In this document: piece by piece, positions 27,301 through 37,257 of the stretch | Position numbering within the stretch: the stretch's first letter is position 1 | Layout: the number at the start of each line of letters is the position of its first letter | Source: Myxococcales bacterium | Lineage (GTDB): Bacteria; Myxococcota_A; Polyangia; Polyangiales; Polyangiaceae | Length of the DNA stretch: 64,000 bases | Direction of reading: 5' to 3' | Assembly (NCBI GenBank): GCA_016703425.1 | Contig: JADJCA010000013.1 | Coordinates: 186,001-250,000, forward strand | The notes under the pieces: model-generated | The model's database searches: none | What the model was told of the DNA's origin: nothing | Seen by the model: only the letters and a program-made list of their open reading frames with translations | Translations under genes and position numbers: made by a program

Positions 27301-27843
27301 CCTCGGACCGATGGCGTCGCGCCGATTCACCTTCCGCCGAAGGACACGGCCCACGCCCGGCGGAGGCGCCATCAGCGCTTGCTGGAAGAACGTGTCGAAC
27401 GCTGCGTCGACGAGCCGGTCCTTGTCGTCCTCGGCGGCCACTTCGAAGAGCGGGTCGACCCCCGCTTCGACGGGGCGCTCGCGCAAGAGGTCGGAGCAGA
27501 ACCCGTGGATGGTGCCGATACGTGCCGTTTCGAGCTCCGCCAGGGCGACGTCAAGGCGCTGGCGGACCTCGGGTGAGGGGGCGCCCTCTCGCGCGCGCTC
27601 GATCTCCCCGCGGAGGCGGAGCTTCATCTCGCCGGCGGCCTTTTCGGTAAACGTAACCGCCACGACGCGGCCGAGCGTCGTCGTGCCCGTCGTCAGCAGC
27701 GCGAGGATGCGCGCCACCAGCATCGTGGTCTTCCCCGTCCCCGCCGCCGCTTCAACAACGAGCGTCTCGTCGAGCGCGCTCGCAATCCGCGCTCGCGCCT
27801 CCGCGTCAGCGAGCACGCGGGTCCCATCACTCTTCTGGCTCAT
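24384..27843 (-). CDS. addA: AddA-type helicase-nuclease, frameshifted near C-terminus
   Basis: UvrD-family helicase with a C-terminal RecB-like nuclease; with AddB it would resect double-strand breaks for recombination. Walker A is EAAAGTGKTT (31-40), motif II is LLVDEFQDTDP and motif VI includes RLLYVAATRAK. In the first frame the protein stops at 24613 after HDIFQRAGEL. The next frame continues the family sequence from RRECAIQ through EGVVDLAF and the nuclease signature VVDFKTD to a stop at 24384. One extra G in the GGG run at 24623-24625 (minus-strand sense) explains the break and restores about 1152 aa. ATG 27843 overlaps the addB stop (ATGA). Whether the indel is real or an assembly error cannot be told here. 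Confidence 0.85.
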
Positions 27844-30800
27844 CGGCGCCCCCGCAAGGCCTTGAGCGGAAGGAGCGGTTCGGCGTGTTTGATCTTCGGA
27901 GCGCGCTGCTCTTCGTAGGGACCGCACACGAGCCGGTAATCGCAATAGGTGCACTCGCCCTTGGCCGGTGCGGCCGGGAAGAAGCCGTCCTCCATCGCCT
28001 TCGCGACCGTGTCCACGACGGCCTTCGCGCTCTCGCGCGCGCCTTCGTCGAGGGGGACCCAAACCGGGTAGAAGCCCGCTGCCGCCGTCGAATAGTAGAG
28101 GCGCCCGCCTTCAACGACCCGGCCCGGGAAGAGCTTCTCGAGGGCCATGGCGTAGAGCACCGGCTGCAGCGTCAAGCCGCCGCCCACCACCGTCTGCCCC
28201 TCCTTCGCGCGGACCTTGCCGGTCTTGTAGTCGGTCGCGCGCAACGTGCCCTCCGAGCTCTCCTCCACAAGGTCGATGGAGCCGCGCAAGCGGAGCCCGA
28301 TGTCGAGCGCTGCGGGCGCGTCCACACTCTCGGCGTCGCGCTTTCCGGCTCGCTCCGACAGGCCGAAGGAGAGCTCGAAGTGAGTGGGATGCCACCGCGG
28401 GTCGTCGGCCTCGCGACGCAACATTTCGCGCACGTCGGCCGTCAGCGAGTCAACGGCGTCGTCGAACACGCGATCGATGGCCGGGAGGAGCTGCTCGCGG
28501 TAGCGCGCGGAGACCTCCGCGACGACGCGGCGAAGGCGGGCGTCGGCCTCGTCGAGTCGCTCTCGCGTCACCGGGAGGAGTCCCGCGGCTCTGAGCTCGG
28601 TGTGGAGCTCGAACTCCACGTCATGGAGGAGCGAGCCGCGCTGCAGCGGATCCAACTCTTCGATCGGGAGCGGCTCCTCCCGCGGCGATAGCCGGTGGAT
28701 CGCCTGCAAGACGAAGCGGTACGGGCACGCCGCGTAGTTCTGCAGCGCCGTCGGTGAAAATGAGCGCTGTCCGAACCCGTGTTTGGCCAGCGCCGCGCGC
28801 GCCTCGGGGCGCGGCTCCACAAGACCGTCGGCGCCGCTCCACCTTCGCACCCACCGTTGGCCGCGAAAGCGTAACGCGCGGCCCAGGTGAGGGTTCGCCG
28901 TGAGCAGGTAGCGCGCCATGCCCACGGTCTCGGCGTCGGGCATGCGGAAGATCTTCTCGAGTAGCGCGAGGTCGTGCTCCGCCTCGTCGATGGCGTCCTC
29001 CGGCGAGGGCGGCGCCGGCCAGCCGAGGCGCGCGCCACCAACCTGCTCCGCTCGGCGCGAGAGCTCCGTGAAGCTCGGGAGCTTCCCCTCGACTGCGCGC
29101 AGCGCCTCCAGCGCATAGAACGACGGCGTCCTCGGCCGCGCCTGGTCGAGGTCCACGCGCGGGTAGCTGAGGACCACCTTCCGCGTCGCGGCCCCCACGG
29201 CGAGCCGCAGCGCGAGGCGTTCCAACTCGGCGCGCTCGGCGCTTGTGGCCAGCGCTCGAGCGATGGGACGTACCGCATCCTCGGCGCTCCCCTGCGGCAG
29301 GGCGCGACGGCGCGCGTCCGACAGGATCGGATCTTCCACGATCTTCTGCGGGAAGAGCCGCTCCGCCAGCGCCGGAACAAAGACGACGTCGAAGGCGAGA
29401 CCGCGAACTTCATCGGGACTCCCGACGAAGACCTTGCCAAAGCGCCGCGTTTGAGGACGCTCTGGCAACTCCACGAGGCGGTGCTCGAGCCGCAACCGCA
29501 CCTCGTCGAGGCGCACCGGCCCGACCTCGCCCATCGGGTCGAGCTCGGCCATCAACGAGAGTACGCGCGCGGGGCGTCGAAGCGTGCGCGACGCCAGCTC
29601 GCTCAAGCGGTCAACCCACTCACCCCATTTGGCCTCACGCGGAAGCCGCTCCAGCTCCTCCAGCACCGGCAACGCGTAGGCCTTGAGCGAGTCCACGTCA
29701 GCGACCGTGGCCACGAGTCGTTCCTTCTTCGCGTCATCGGGATCTTTGCAATCGGCGAGCTCCAGCGCCACCTGGGCGCGATAGCCGTCGAGGCGTCGTC
29801 GCCAGCGCTCGAGCCCACCGATGACGGCTGCTTCGACGAGCAGACGCTCCCAGCGATAAGGAGCCCGCAACGTGCCACCCCTCGCGTCCCCCGCAGCGAG
29901 GGCCTCGTCGTCGCTGTCTTCGTCGGGCTCCTCGACGTCATCGCCCGAGGGGCTCTGGTCGAAGACGGTCGGAGCGAGCTCCTCGTCGGGGGGCACATAA
30001 TCCTGACTGCGCGCCGTGGCGTCCGGCGGCCCGCCGGAAGGCGTTCGCGGCGGCACCTCACCGAGCGAGAGGTATTCGGCGAATCGACGCGCCGACAGGC
30101 CCTCGGCAGCGCAGGCGAGCAGCGAGAGAAAGGCTCGACCGACGGGGTCGGGCTTGCGAGTCCCACGTGAGAAGTGAACGCGAATGTCGGCGCGACGAAA
30201 CGCCTCCACGAGGTGGGCCCGGTAGGCGGTCGGTGCGCGGAGCACGACAGCGATGCGATCAAAGGGCGTTCCCGCGGCGGCTTCGCTCTGCACACGGCGA
30301 GCGATCTCGACGCACTCACGACTCTCCCCGGGCGCGGAGAAGATGTCGACGCCGCTACTTGTGGCCGCCTCTCGCGCCGCTTCCGAGAACAATGCATTCT
30401 GCAAGGAAGCAACAGGGCCTTCGGCCGCGACGTCCTGGACGACAGCGTCAACGATGGCTGCCTGCAAGAGGGCGAGCGTTCGCGTGTCACCGGTAGGGAG
30501 CGTGACCAAGACGTCATCGCTGGCCCCGGCGAGCGCCGCGACGAGGTTGGCTTCCAACGTCGAAGCCAGAGCAAGGTCGACAAGCAGCAATGGAGCAGCG
30601 GCGACGGCGCCCTCGCGAACCGCCCGGGCGGCTTCGCCAAAGACCAGGGCTCGGTCGGCGAGGGCCGCCGTCGTGAGCTCTGCCTCAAAGGCCGCGAGGA
30701 GCGCGTCGAGATCAGGATCGCCGATGTCGCCGGCGGAAAAGCCGCCCATGCGCAACTCCTCGAAGGAGCGGGCGATGGCGCGCGCGAAGCCGGGCCGGTC

Positions 30801-31154
30801 CACCATCTCGCTGAAGCGCCCAAGAGCGGCGCGCGCTCCCATCCGGTGCACGACGCGCGCGGCGAGGGCCTCGAGGGGCAATCGGCCAACGGGCGCGATG
30901 CCGCGGGAGGCGAGCCCCGGCGCCGCCCACTGGGCCGCGGACCGTGCCAACGTGGTGCGCTCCCACCCAAAGCTCGCACCGCCAGCGGTGCGGCGCAGCG
31001 CGTCACGACACACCTCGTTCGCCCCGTCGAAGGAGCCACCAACGACGCGAATCGCCTGTGCCGCACCGCGTTGCGCGAGCCATTCAATGGCCCGCGACCG
31101 CCTGGCGACGGCCCCCGTGGCTTTGAGAATGACGCGACGCGGTGCGGCAGCCAT
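27840..31154 (-). CDS. addB: AddB-type helicase/nuclease subunit
   Basis: 1104-aa partner of AddA. The N-terminal helicase-like region lacks a clean Walker A (ILKATGAVARRS), as expected for an inactive motor in this subunit. The C-terminal RecB-family nuclease has HDVEFELH, GSIDLVEES and ATDYKTGKV. Four cysteines (YAACPYRF plus CTYCDYRLVC) match the Fe-S staple of AddB. An Asp/Glu-rich insertion lies near residues 400-440. The gene overlaps addA by 4 bp. ATG 31154 is preferred; a TTG at 31205 in the same frame is possible but has no better ribosome site. AddB assignment rests on cysteines, nuclease motifs and adjacency. Confidence 0.85.
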   Translation of the reverse strand: MAAAPRRVILKATGAVARRSRAIEWLAQRGAAQAIRVVGGSFDGANEVCRDALRRTAGGASFGWERTTLARSAAQWAAPGLASRGIAPVGRLPLEALAARVVHRMGARAALGRFSEMVDRPGFARAIARSFEELRMGGFSAGDIGDPDLDALLAAFEAELTTAALADRALVFGEAARAVREGAVAAAPLLLVDLALASTLEANLVAALAGASDDVLVTLPTGDTRTLALLQAAIVDAVVQDVAAEGPVASLQNALFSEAAREAATSSGVDIFSAPGESRECVEIARRVQSEAAAGTPFDRIAVVLRAPTAYRAHLVEAFRRADIRVHFSRGTRKPDPVGRAFLSLLACAAEGLSARRFAEYLSLGEVPPRTPSGGPPDATARSQDYVPPDEELAPTVFDQSPSGDDVEEPDEDSDDEALAAGDARGGTLRAPYRWERLLVEAAVIGGLERWRRRLDGYRAQVALELADCKDPDDAKKERLVATVADVDSLKAYALPVLEELERLPREAKWGEWVDRLSELASRTLRRPARVLSLMAELDPMGEVGPVRLDEVRLRLEHRLVELPERPQTRRFGKVFVGSPDEVRGLAFDVVFVPALAERLFPQKIVEDPILSDARRRALPQGSAEDAVRPIARALATSAERAELERLALRLAVGAATRKVVLSYPRVDLDQARPRTPSFYALEALRAVEGKLPSFTELSRRAEQVGGARLGWPAPPSPEDAIDEAEHDLALLEKIFRMPDAETVGMARYLLTANPHLGRALRFRGQRWVRRWSGADGLVEPRPEARAALAKHGFGQRSFSPTALQNYAACPYRFVLQAIHRLSPREEPLPIEELDPLQRGSLLHDVEFELHTELRAAGLLPVTRERLDEADARLRRVVAEVSARYREQLLPAIDRVFDDAVDSLTADVREMLRREADDPRWHPTHFELSFGLSERAGKRDAESVDAPAALDIGLRLRGSIDLVEESSEGTLRATDYKTGKVRAKEGQTVVGGGLTLQPVLYAMALEKLFPGRVVEGGRLYYSTAAAGFYPVWVPLDEGARESAKAVVDTVAKAMEDGFFPAAPAKGECTYCDYRLVCGPYEEQRAPKIKHAEPLLPLKALRGRR

Positions 31155-31358
31155 GAGGGGTCGGAGGGTATCGCAAAGTTCCCATCGCGGTTCGCGGAGT
31201 CGCAAGCGTGAGCGGGAAAAAGCTGCGGAGCGCTCTCGTCACGCGTGAGTCACGTTCATGCGCCGACGCCTTCGGCGCCCTTGCCCGACGCCGCCTTCGG
31301 GGTACGCTGCCTCTGGGGGTTGGGGTTCGCCCACGTCCTCGTGATTGCCAAGGGCGCG

Positions 31359-31886
31359 ATGAGACTTCGCACGACACGCCTGCATCTGGAGCCCATTCGG
31401 CTGCCGCTGGTGGAGGCCGTCTTGCGAGGGGATCGTGCGACGGCAGAGCGCATCGCAGAAGCGACGCTCCCAGAGGCGTGGCCCGGCGCGGTCCTCGTGG
31501 AGCGCGCCTTCAGCGCGTCGCTTGAGGCGATTCGACTCGATCCCGATTTGCGCCTGTGGGGTGATCGGCTCGTGATCCTCGATGGCGCAAGTCAACGCCG
31601 CATCGTGGGGAGCGTGGTGTTTCATGGGCGGCCCGCTGACGATGGGATCGCGGAGGTCGGCTACGGCGTAGAGGACGAGTCGCAACGACTCGGGTACGGC
31701 ACCGAGGCGGTGCTCGCCTCCGTTGACTGGGCACTGGCGCAGCCCGAGTGCCGCGCGGTTCGCGCCACCACGTTTCCTTGGAACACGGCGTCGATCCGAG
31801 TCCTCCAGAAGGTGGGCATGGAGAAGCTCACGACGCGCGACCACGACATGCTCGGTGAGATGTGGATCTTTGAGCGGCGTCGGTAG
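31359..31886 (+). CDS. GNAT-family N-acetyltransferase
   Basis: 175-aa acyl-CoA-dependent transferase of the RimJ/RimL-like type. It starts RLRTTRLHLEPIRLP, the usual first strand of that group. The acetyl-CoA loop is ESQRLGYGTEA and the C-terminal part (NTASIRVLQKVGMEKL) is the classical helix-strand closing of the fold. Acceptor unknown. ATG 31359 has AAGG 6 nt upstream and begins right at the conserved fold; the 38 extra codons upstream are not conserved-looking. Divergent from addB. Confidence 0.85.
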   Translation: MRLRTTRLHLEPIRLPLVEAVLRGDRATAERIAEATLPEAWPGAVLVERAFSASLEAIRLDPDLRLWGDRLVILDGASQRRIVGSVVFHGRPADDGIAEVGYGVEDESQRLGYGTEAVLASVDWALAQPECRAVRATTFPWNTASIRVLQKVGMEKLTTRDHDMLGEMWIFERRR

Positions 31887-31901
31887 GCTGCGTTTCTTGC
31901 T

Positions 31902-32612
31902 CTAGAGCGCGTCCCACTCGGCGCGGTCGAGCTCTTTGCTCTGCACCACGGCGGAGCACGTGCCGGAGCCACGGACCGTGAACCGCAGCCCGACGCGTTC
32001 GCCGCGCCAAAGCGAAGTCTCCCCGACCACGCGCTCGGGCGCACCAAGCTCGCGCGTCAACGTCTCGCGGATCGGCTTGCAGTCGTTCGGCGACTTCACC
32101 GCAAACAAGATCGTCGACAGTTGGTTTCGCTTGAACACGTAGGTCACGTCGCGAAGGGCGTAGCCTCCGTAGCTGCGTTCGGGGGCGCGGTAGACGACGG
32201 CCTCGCCACGCTTCTCGAACTGCACAAGACCTCTGTGTGCCTTCGGCGACGAGCCGAAGGTCGCGCCCAAAAAGCCACCCTTCAGGTCTAGTTCGCGCGA
32301 AGGGCCGCTCTCGGCACCGGGCGCGCGCGGCGACTCACCGGTTGCCGCCGTCGGGTCGCGCTCGGCGCCCTTGTCTGGCGATCGGTCCGACGCCTTCGCG
32401 CCGCTGGGGCTCGACGCCGCCCCGGCCCCCTGAGGTCCCGCGCCACGCGGCGGCGGCAAGCGCAGCGTCCCCACCGCGTATTCGCCGATGGGGACCTCGA
32501 CGGGCCGCGGCCGCGGCGGCGGTTCGACGCACGCGGACAGCCACGCAAGGGCGAAGGCAAAGAGAGGCCCGAGCCCGCTCAAGTCGGGGCGCGGGGGCGA
32601 GCGCACCGTCAC
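31902..32612 (-). CDS. Hypothetical lipoprotein co-translated with Ku
   Basis: 236-aa protein with a signal peptide (LGPLFAFALAWLSAC) and a Pro/Gly/Ala/Ser-rich linker (about 30-110). The C-terminal folded part of 125 residues contains DLKGGFLGATFGSS, YGGYALRDVTYVFKRNQL and TVRGSGTCSAVVQ. It matches no family I recognise. GTG 32612 overlaps the Ku stop codon (GTGA), so it is translationally coupled to ku; a shared role in repair is not implied because it is exported. Confidence 0.7.
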   Translation of the reverse strand: MTVRSPPRPDLSGLGPLFAFALAWLSACVEPPPRPRPVEVPIGEYAVGTLRLPPPRGAGPQGAGAASSPSGAKASDRSPDKGAERDPTAATGESPRAPGAESGPSRELDLKGGFLGATFGSSPKAHRGLVQFEKRGEAVVYRAPERSYGGYALRDVTYVFKRNQLSTILFAVKSPNDCKPIRETLTRELGAPERVVGETSLWRGERVGLRFTVRGSGTCSAVVQSKELDRAEWDAL

Positions 32613-33538
32613 TTGTCCGAAGCGACCTTCTTCTTGGAAGGGCCCTTCGCCGGCTTCTTCGACGTGCCCTTGGCGCCTCCCTCGGTGCCCGTCGCCTCTT
32701 CACGCGCAGGCTCCGGCTCAGCGGGTCGCACGGACGTCTTCATCGGCCCGCCTTTGGGCACACCGCCGAGCGAGCGCGCCAAGAGCTCCGCCAGGTCAAT
32801 GACCTTGGCGCCGGTCGTCGTCGTCTCAGCCTCCTCGGCGTCATCGCGCTTGAGGTCGTCGGCTTCGACCTTGCGTTCGACGGCCGCTTCCACGGCAGCC
32901 CGGTACTCGTCGGGGTGCTTGTGAGGATCAAACTCCGCGGCCAGCTGATTCACGAGGTTGAGCGCCAGCTCGACTTCGCGGTCCGAGGCGGGCTTCACGT
33001 CGGGTACCACGATCTCCTTCGCGTCGACGATCTCGTCGGCAAAGCGCATGACCTCGAGCGCGAAGATTTTCCCGCGGGGCCGAAGCAATCCGAGCTGCGT
33101 GCGCGTGCGAAGCTTCACCTTGGCCAGCGCCACGCGGCCCGTGCGCTCGAGTGCCTCGCGAAGGAGGTCAAAGCCGCGCGCGCTCTTGCCGCCAGGTCCC
33201 ACCCAATAGCTCTTGCCGATGTAGACGAGGTCGACGTCTTTCGGCTCGATGAACTCGACGATGTCGATGCCACCGGAGGTCTCTTCGCCGTCGAGCTTGA
33301 GCAACTCCTCTTTGGTGAAGAGGGCATATTCGCCCTTCGTCACCTCGTAGCCCTTGCCGATCTCGGCCCACTCGATGTCGCGCGCGCACTTGGGGCAACG
33401 ACGGGCCAGGTTGATGCGCGAGCCACACTCCTTGTGGAGCTGGTGGAACTGCGGCGTCAGATCCTTGGTCGCGGTGTAGAGCTTCGCGGGGATGGTCACG
33501 AGACCGAAGGCAATTTCGCCAGACCACATCGCACGCAT
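32609..33538 (-). CDS. ku: Ku protein, non-homologous end joining
   Basis: 309-aa bacterial Ku homodimer subunit that binds DNA ends and recruits LigD. The core begins RAMWSGEIAFGLVTIPAKLYTA and carries the conserved CGSRINLARRCPKC and EIGKGYEVTKGEYALFTKEE segments. VDLVYIGKSYWVGPGG and the ELALNLVNQL region follow. The tail from about residue 235 is a lysine/glutamate/proline-rich extension often used for DNA and LigD contact. ATG 33538 has a strong AAGGAG ribosome site; the longer frame runs into the divergent ligD. ku and ligD share a 113-bp divergent promoter region. Confidence 0.95.
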   Translation of the reverse strand: MRAMWSGEIAFGLVTIPAKLYTATKDLTPQFHQLHKECGSRINLARRCPKCARDIEWAEIGKGYEVTKGEYALFTKEELLKLDGEETSGGIDIVEFIEPKDVDLVYIGKSYWVGPGGKSARGFDLLREALERTGRVALAKVKLRTRTQLGLLRPRGKIFALEVMRFADEIVDAKEIVVPDVKPASDREVELALNLVNQLAAEFDPHKHPDEYRAAVEAAVERKVEADDLKRDDAEEAETTTTGAKVIDLAELLARSLGGVPKGGPMKTSVRPAEPEPAREEATGTEGGAKGTSKKPAKGPSKKKVASDK

Positions 33539-33651
33539 GAACTCTCTCCTTCGAAGGACCCGACACTGAGCGTCGGGCACCGGCAGTTCGGACTTCTGGA
33601 AACCCGCCCCGTGGGCGACACTGCCGAAGGGCCGCCTGCGAGACTCAGCGT

Positions 33652-36387
33652 ATGACCAAGAAGAGAGGACCGACCACTCGACGCCCGTCCAGCGGCCCTC
33701 CTGGGCCGTCCGATGCGAGCGGCGAGTCGTCCCTCTCGGAATACGAAAAGAAGCGCGATTTCTCCGTAACCCCTGAGCCCTCCCCGGCGCCGACGATCGG
33801 CCCAACGAGCCCCCCAAAGGGAGCGCCGAGCCAGGGAGGACGATCGTCCCATTCCGGAGGTCCGGCCGTAAAGAAAACCGCGGAAGCGGCCACCACCGGT
33901 CCCGTCTTCGTCGTTCAGAAACACGACGCCAAGCGCCTCCACTACGACGTGCGGCTCGAGTTCGAAGGCAAGCTCGTGAGCTGGGCCGTGCCCAAGGGGC
34001 CGACCTACGACCCCAAGGTGAAGCGCCTCGCCGTTCGCGTCGAAGATCATCCGCTCGACTACGCGGCCTTCGAAGGGCGCATCCCCGACGGCAACTACGG
34101 AGCGGGAGACGTTCTGGTCTGGGACCACGGCACCTTCGAGCTGCCGGCCAAGGGGTTACCCATGGCGCGGATGCTCGAGAAGGGCCACGTCCACGTCATC
34201 CTTCACGGCGACAAACTCAAGGGCGGATGGCACCTCGTTCGGACCAAAGAGACCAACGTTTGGTTGTTCTTCAAGGCCGAGGACGCCTTCGCAAACAAGA
34301 ACATCGACATCGCCAAAGACCGGCCCGAGTCGATCGTCACGGGGCACGTCGCGACGCGCGGCCCCACCGGCACCGTGACGCGAGTTGCCCCAAACAAGGA
34401 CGCCCACGAGCTCGCGCGCGTCGTCGGCGACGTCTCGCGCGCCGTCTCATCGCGGCTACTCGGCCCACCGAGCGAGTACCTCTTCGAGGTGAAGTTCGAT
34501 GGCTACCGAATCGTCGCTTCGAAAGCCGGCGCGGACGTGCGACTCACGAGCCGCGCCGGTCACGACTGGACCGCGCGCTTTCCCGAGGTCGCGCGCGCTG
34601 TCGCGACGCTCCCTGTGCGCGAGGCCGTCTTCGACGGGGAGGTGTGCGTCGTGGACGCCATCGGCCGCCCCTCCTTCGAGGCGCTCCAGCGGCACCTATC
34701 GGGCGAGCGCAACGTCGGCCACCTGATCTTCGCGATGTTCGACCTCTTGTGGCTCGACGGGCGCGATCTTCGCAGCCTTCCCCTTGAGGAACGAAGGCGC
34801 CTCCTCGACGACGTCACGGGCGACGCGCCCTCTCCCCTCACCTTCTCGAGGTCCATCCAAGGCGAGATGGGAGACATCGTCGCGGCAGCGCGCGGAGCGG
34901 GCCTCGAGGGGCTCGTCGCGAAGCGTAAAGGCTCAATCTACACGGCCGGTCCAACGCAAGCGTGGATCAAGATAAAGTTCGAGCTGCGACAAGACGTCGC
35001 CATCACGGGCTACACGCCGATGACGGGCACCAAGGTCGTTGGTGCCCTGATCGTCGGCCTCTACGACGACGAGGGGAACTTCGTCTACGCCGGGAAAGTC
35101 GGCACCGGCATGAGCGACAAGCTGCGGGCAGACTTGGCCCATGAACTCGACGCGCGGCGAGCCCACGGCAACGCGTGCCCCTTCGCCCGTGATCCCAAGA
35201 TTCCCGACGCCATCTACACGGCGCCAGGGCGCGTCATCGAGCTTGGCCTCCGCGAATGGACGCGCGACGGCTCTCCGAGGTTTCCTCGCTTTTTAGGCTT
35301 TCGCGACGACAAGACCGCCGCCGAGTGCCTCCGCGAGTCCGTCGACGGCTTCGTCGACATGTCGCACGCCGCGCCGGGCACCAAGAAGGGCCGCGACGCC
35401 CGAGGACCTCTCGCCCCCGGAGGGGCACGCGACGCGGAGGACGACGCGATTCCGCCGCCGCTCTCCCAACGGGCCGGCCTGGTGAAGCTAAGCAACGCCG
35501 ACAAGGTGCTCTACCCAAAAGACGGGATCAGCAAGCGGGACATCTTTGCGTATTACACGGACATCTCGACGGTCATGCTTCCGCACCTACGCGGCCGTCC
35601 CATTCACATGCAGAGGTGGCCCGACGGCATCGACAAGGAGGAGTGGTTCCAGCACGCCGCCCCGCCCAAGGCGCCGCCCTTCGTGAGGCAACTCCCCTTC
35701 GACCGCGACCCCGACAGCGCCTTTGAGAAAGGCGCACGGCAGAAGTGGCGCATCATTCCCGAGAACGTCGAAACGCTCCAATACCTCGCGAACCTGGCCG
35801 CCCTGACGCTCCATCAGCGCTCGAGCCACCTGCCGCCCGACGCGACGACCGAAGAGGCCATCGCCAAGGCGCTCTCGATGCCGAACTACGTGGTCATCGA
35901 CTTGGACCCTGGCGAGGGTCCCTTCTCCGACCTCATCCGCGTGGCTTGGGCTGTGCGCGCGCTCCTCGACGCGCTCGAGCTCGAGAGCGTCGTAAAGACC
36001 AGCGGCCAGCGCGGCCTTCACATCTTCGTGCCCCTGGCACCAGGGCACACGCACGACGATGCCTCCGCCTTTGCCATCGAAGTGGCGCGCGCTGTGGCCA
36101 AGGTCCTCCCGGACATCAGCACCGTCGAAACGCGCAAGGACAAGCGCAAGGGACGCCTCTACGTCGACGCGCTGCAGAACGGCCGCGGCCGCACCATCGT
36201 GTGCCCCTACTCGCTGCGCGCCAAAGACGGCGCGCCCGTCTCCACGCCCGTCGAGTGGAACGAGGTTACCGATGCGCTCGATCCCGGAGCGTTCAACCTC
36301 AAGACGATTCGCCAGCGGGTCGACAAGAGGGGCGACCTTTTGGCGCCGCTGCTGCGCGGCAAAGGGATCTTGCCGAAGGTGCGGTGA
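33652..36387 (+). CDS. ligD: LigD, multifunctional NHEJ DNA ligase
   Basis: 911-aa enzyme with domains in the Pseudomonas order. The 3'-phosphoesterase covers about 85-235 (FVVQKHDAKRLHYDVRLEFE). The ATP-dependent ligase covers about 265-570 with adenylation Lys281 in EVKFDGYR. The primase-like polymerase starts near 615 (LSNADKVLYPKDGISK) and includes VIDLDPGEGPF and RGLHIFVPL. The first 80 residues are a Pro/Ser/Gly-rich extension without a known domain. It should fill, trim and seal ends held by Ku. It is transcribed divergently from ku. Start is ATG 33652. Confidence 0.95.
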   Translation: MTKKRGPTTRRPSSGPPGPSDASGESSLSEYEKKRDFSVTPEPSPAPTIGPTSPPKGAPSQGGRSSHSGGPAVKKTAEAATTGPVFVVQKHDAKRLHYDVRLEFEGKLVSWAVPKGPTYDPKVKRLAVRVEDHPLDYAAFEGRIPDGNYGAGDVLVWDHGTFELPAKGLPMARMLEKGHVHVILHGDKLKGGWHLVRTKETNVWLFFKAEDAFANKNIDIAKDRPESIVTGHVATRGPTGTVTRVAPNKDAHELARVVGDVSRAVSSRLLGPPSEYLFEVKFDGYRIVASKAGADVRLTSRAGHDWTARFPEVARAVATLPVREAVFDGEVCVVDAIGRPSFEALQRHLSGERNVGHLIFAMFDLLWLDGRDLRSLPLEERRRLLDDVTGDAPSPLTFSRSIQGEMGDIVAAARGAGLEGLVAKRKGSIYTAGPTQAWIKIKFELRQDVAITGYTPMTGTKVVGALIVGLYDDEGNFVYAGKVGTGMSDKLRADLAHELDARRAHGNACPFARDPKIPDAIYTAPGRVIELGLREWTRDGSPRFPRFLGFRDDKTAAECLRESVDGFVDMSHAAPGTKKGRDARGPLAPGGARDAEDDAIPPPLSQRAGLVKLSNADKVLYPKDGISKRDIFAYYTDISTVMLPHLRGRPIHMQRWPDGIDKEEWFQHAAPPKAPPFVRQLPFDRDPDSAFEKGARQKWRIIPENVETLQYLANLAALTLHQRSSHLPPDATTEEAIAKALSMPNYVVIDLDPGEGPFSDLIRVAWAVRALLDALELESVVKTSGQRGLHIFVPLAPGHTHDDASAFAIEVARAVAKVLPDISTVETRKDKRKGRLYVDALQNGRGRTIVCPYSLRAKDGAPVSTPVEWNEVTDALDPGAFNLKTIRQRVDKRGDLLAPLLRGKGILPKVR

Positions 36388-36433
36388 GGCTCAAACGCAA
36401 GTCATCCCACGCACACGAGCCGCTTGGCGAGCG

Positions 36434-37180
36434 CTACGCCCGATGCTCGAGGCGATGCCCGAGCACGGTGCGGCCGACCATCGGGCTGAGGTTGAGCGTG
36501 TCGTCGGCCTCCTCTATCTCCCACTCGAGGTTCATGCCCCACCCAGTGAAGAAGAGGTCCCTTTCGATCGTCTGCAAGACCGTCGCGATCTCCGCGTCAC
36601 TCGGAATGCGCGAGGCGTCGAGGGTCAGCCTGCAGCGCATGCCCGTTGCTCGGTCGTAGACGAGAGATGCGTCGCCGCCGAGCCACCAGGATTTGTCGTC
36701 ACCGCCGGTAGCCTCCATGAGGCAGTCCACCTGGTCGAGCGGTTGAATCACACGAGCGCCGTCGAAACGAGCGAGGATCTCCGGGTCTCGGATCTTCTCC
36801 TCCTCCTCGGTGTCCGCTTCGACGTTCACGATCTTTGCCTGGACGTAGACGAGCAAGCTCGCCACCACCGTCGATGAGGGCGCCGCTGGCAACCCTTCGG
36901 TCCGTAGCCCGACCCCTGCCAACAGTTTCCCGAGCTCGCCATGCTGCGCGTCCGACAGACGCGGGACCCATTCCTTGAGAACCTCGACGCACCGCTGCGC
37001 GAGCGCCTCCGCTGATGCGAGCGTCTCCGGAGCGACCTGCATTCCGAAACACTGACCTGGCTTGAGACCGCGCAACGTCGCAGCGGCATCAAAGAGCTGG
37101 GGCACTACCTTCACGTCGTTCGATCCCGGCCGGCTCGCCTCGATCTGCGCCGAGATCCAATCATGCACCTTTTGGGTCAT
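36434..37180 (-). CDS. Hypothetical protein, about 248 aa
   Basis: Cytosolic-looking acidic protein that I do not recognise. It has a helical N-terminal half (CVEVLKEWVPRLSDAQHGEL) and an alpha/beta C-terminal part with SWWLGGDASLVYDRATG and ERDLFFTGWGMNLEWEIEE. No signal peptide or membrane segment. ATG 37180 is preferred to a longer frame (37249) that lacks conserved character. It sits convergent to ligD and 77 bp downstream of the DUF72 gene; co-transcription with the latter is possible. Confidence 0.65.
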   Translation of the reverse strand: MTQKVHDWISAQIEASRPGSNDVKVVPQLFDAAATLRGLKPGQCFGMQVAPETLASAEALAQRCVEVLKEWVPRLSDAQHGELGKLLAGVGLRTEGLPAAPSSTVVASLLVYVQAKIVNVEADTEEEEKIRDPEILARFDGARVIQPLDQVDCLMEATGGDDKSWWLGGDASLVYDRATGMRCRLTLDASRIPSDAEIATVLQTIERDLFFTGWGMNLEWEIEEADDTLNLSPMVGRTVLGHRLEHRA

Positions 37181-37257
37181 GGGCACGCTCTGCCACACCA
37201 GTGGCAAGCGGCAATCGAGCGCTACGGCGCTGGACCGAGCCTGCCGCAATTAGTCCC

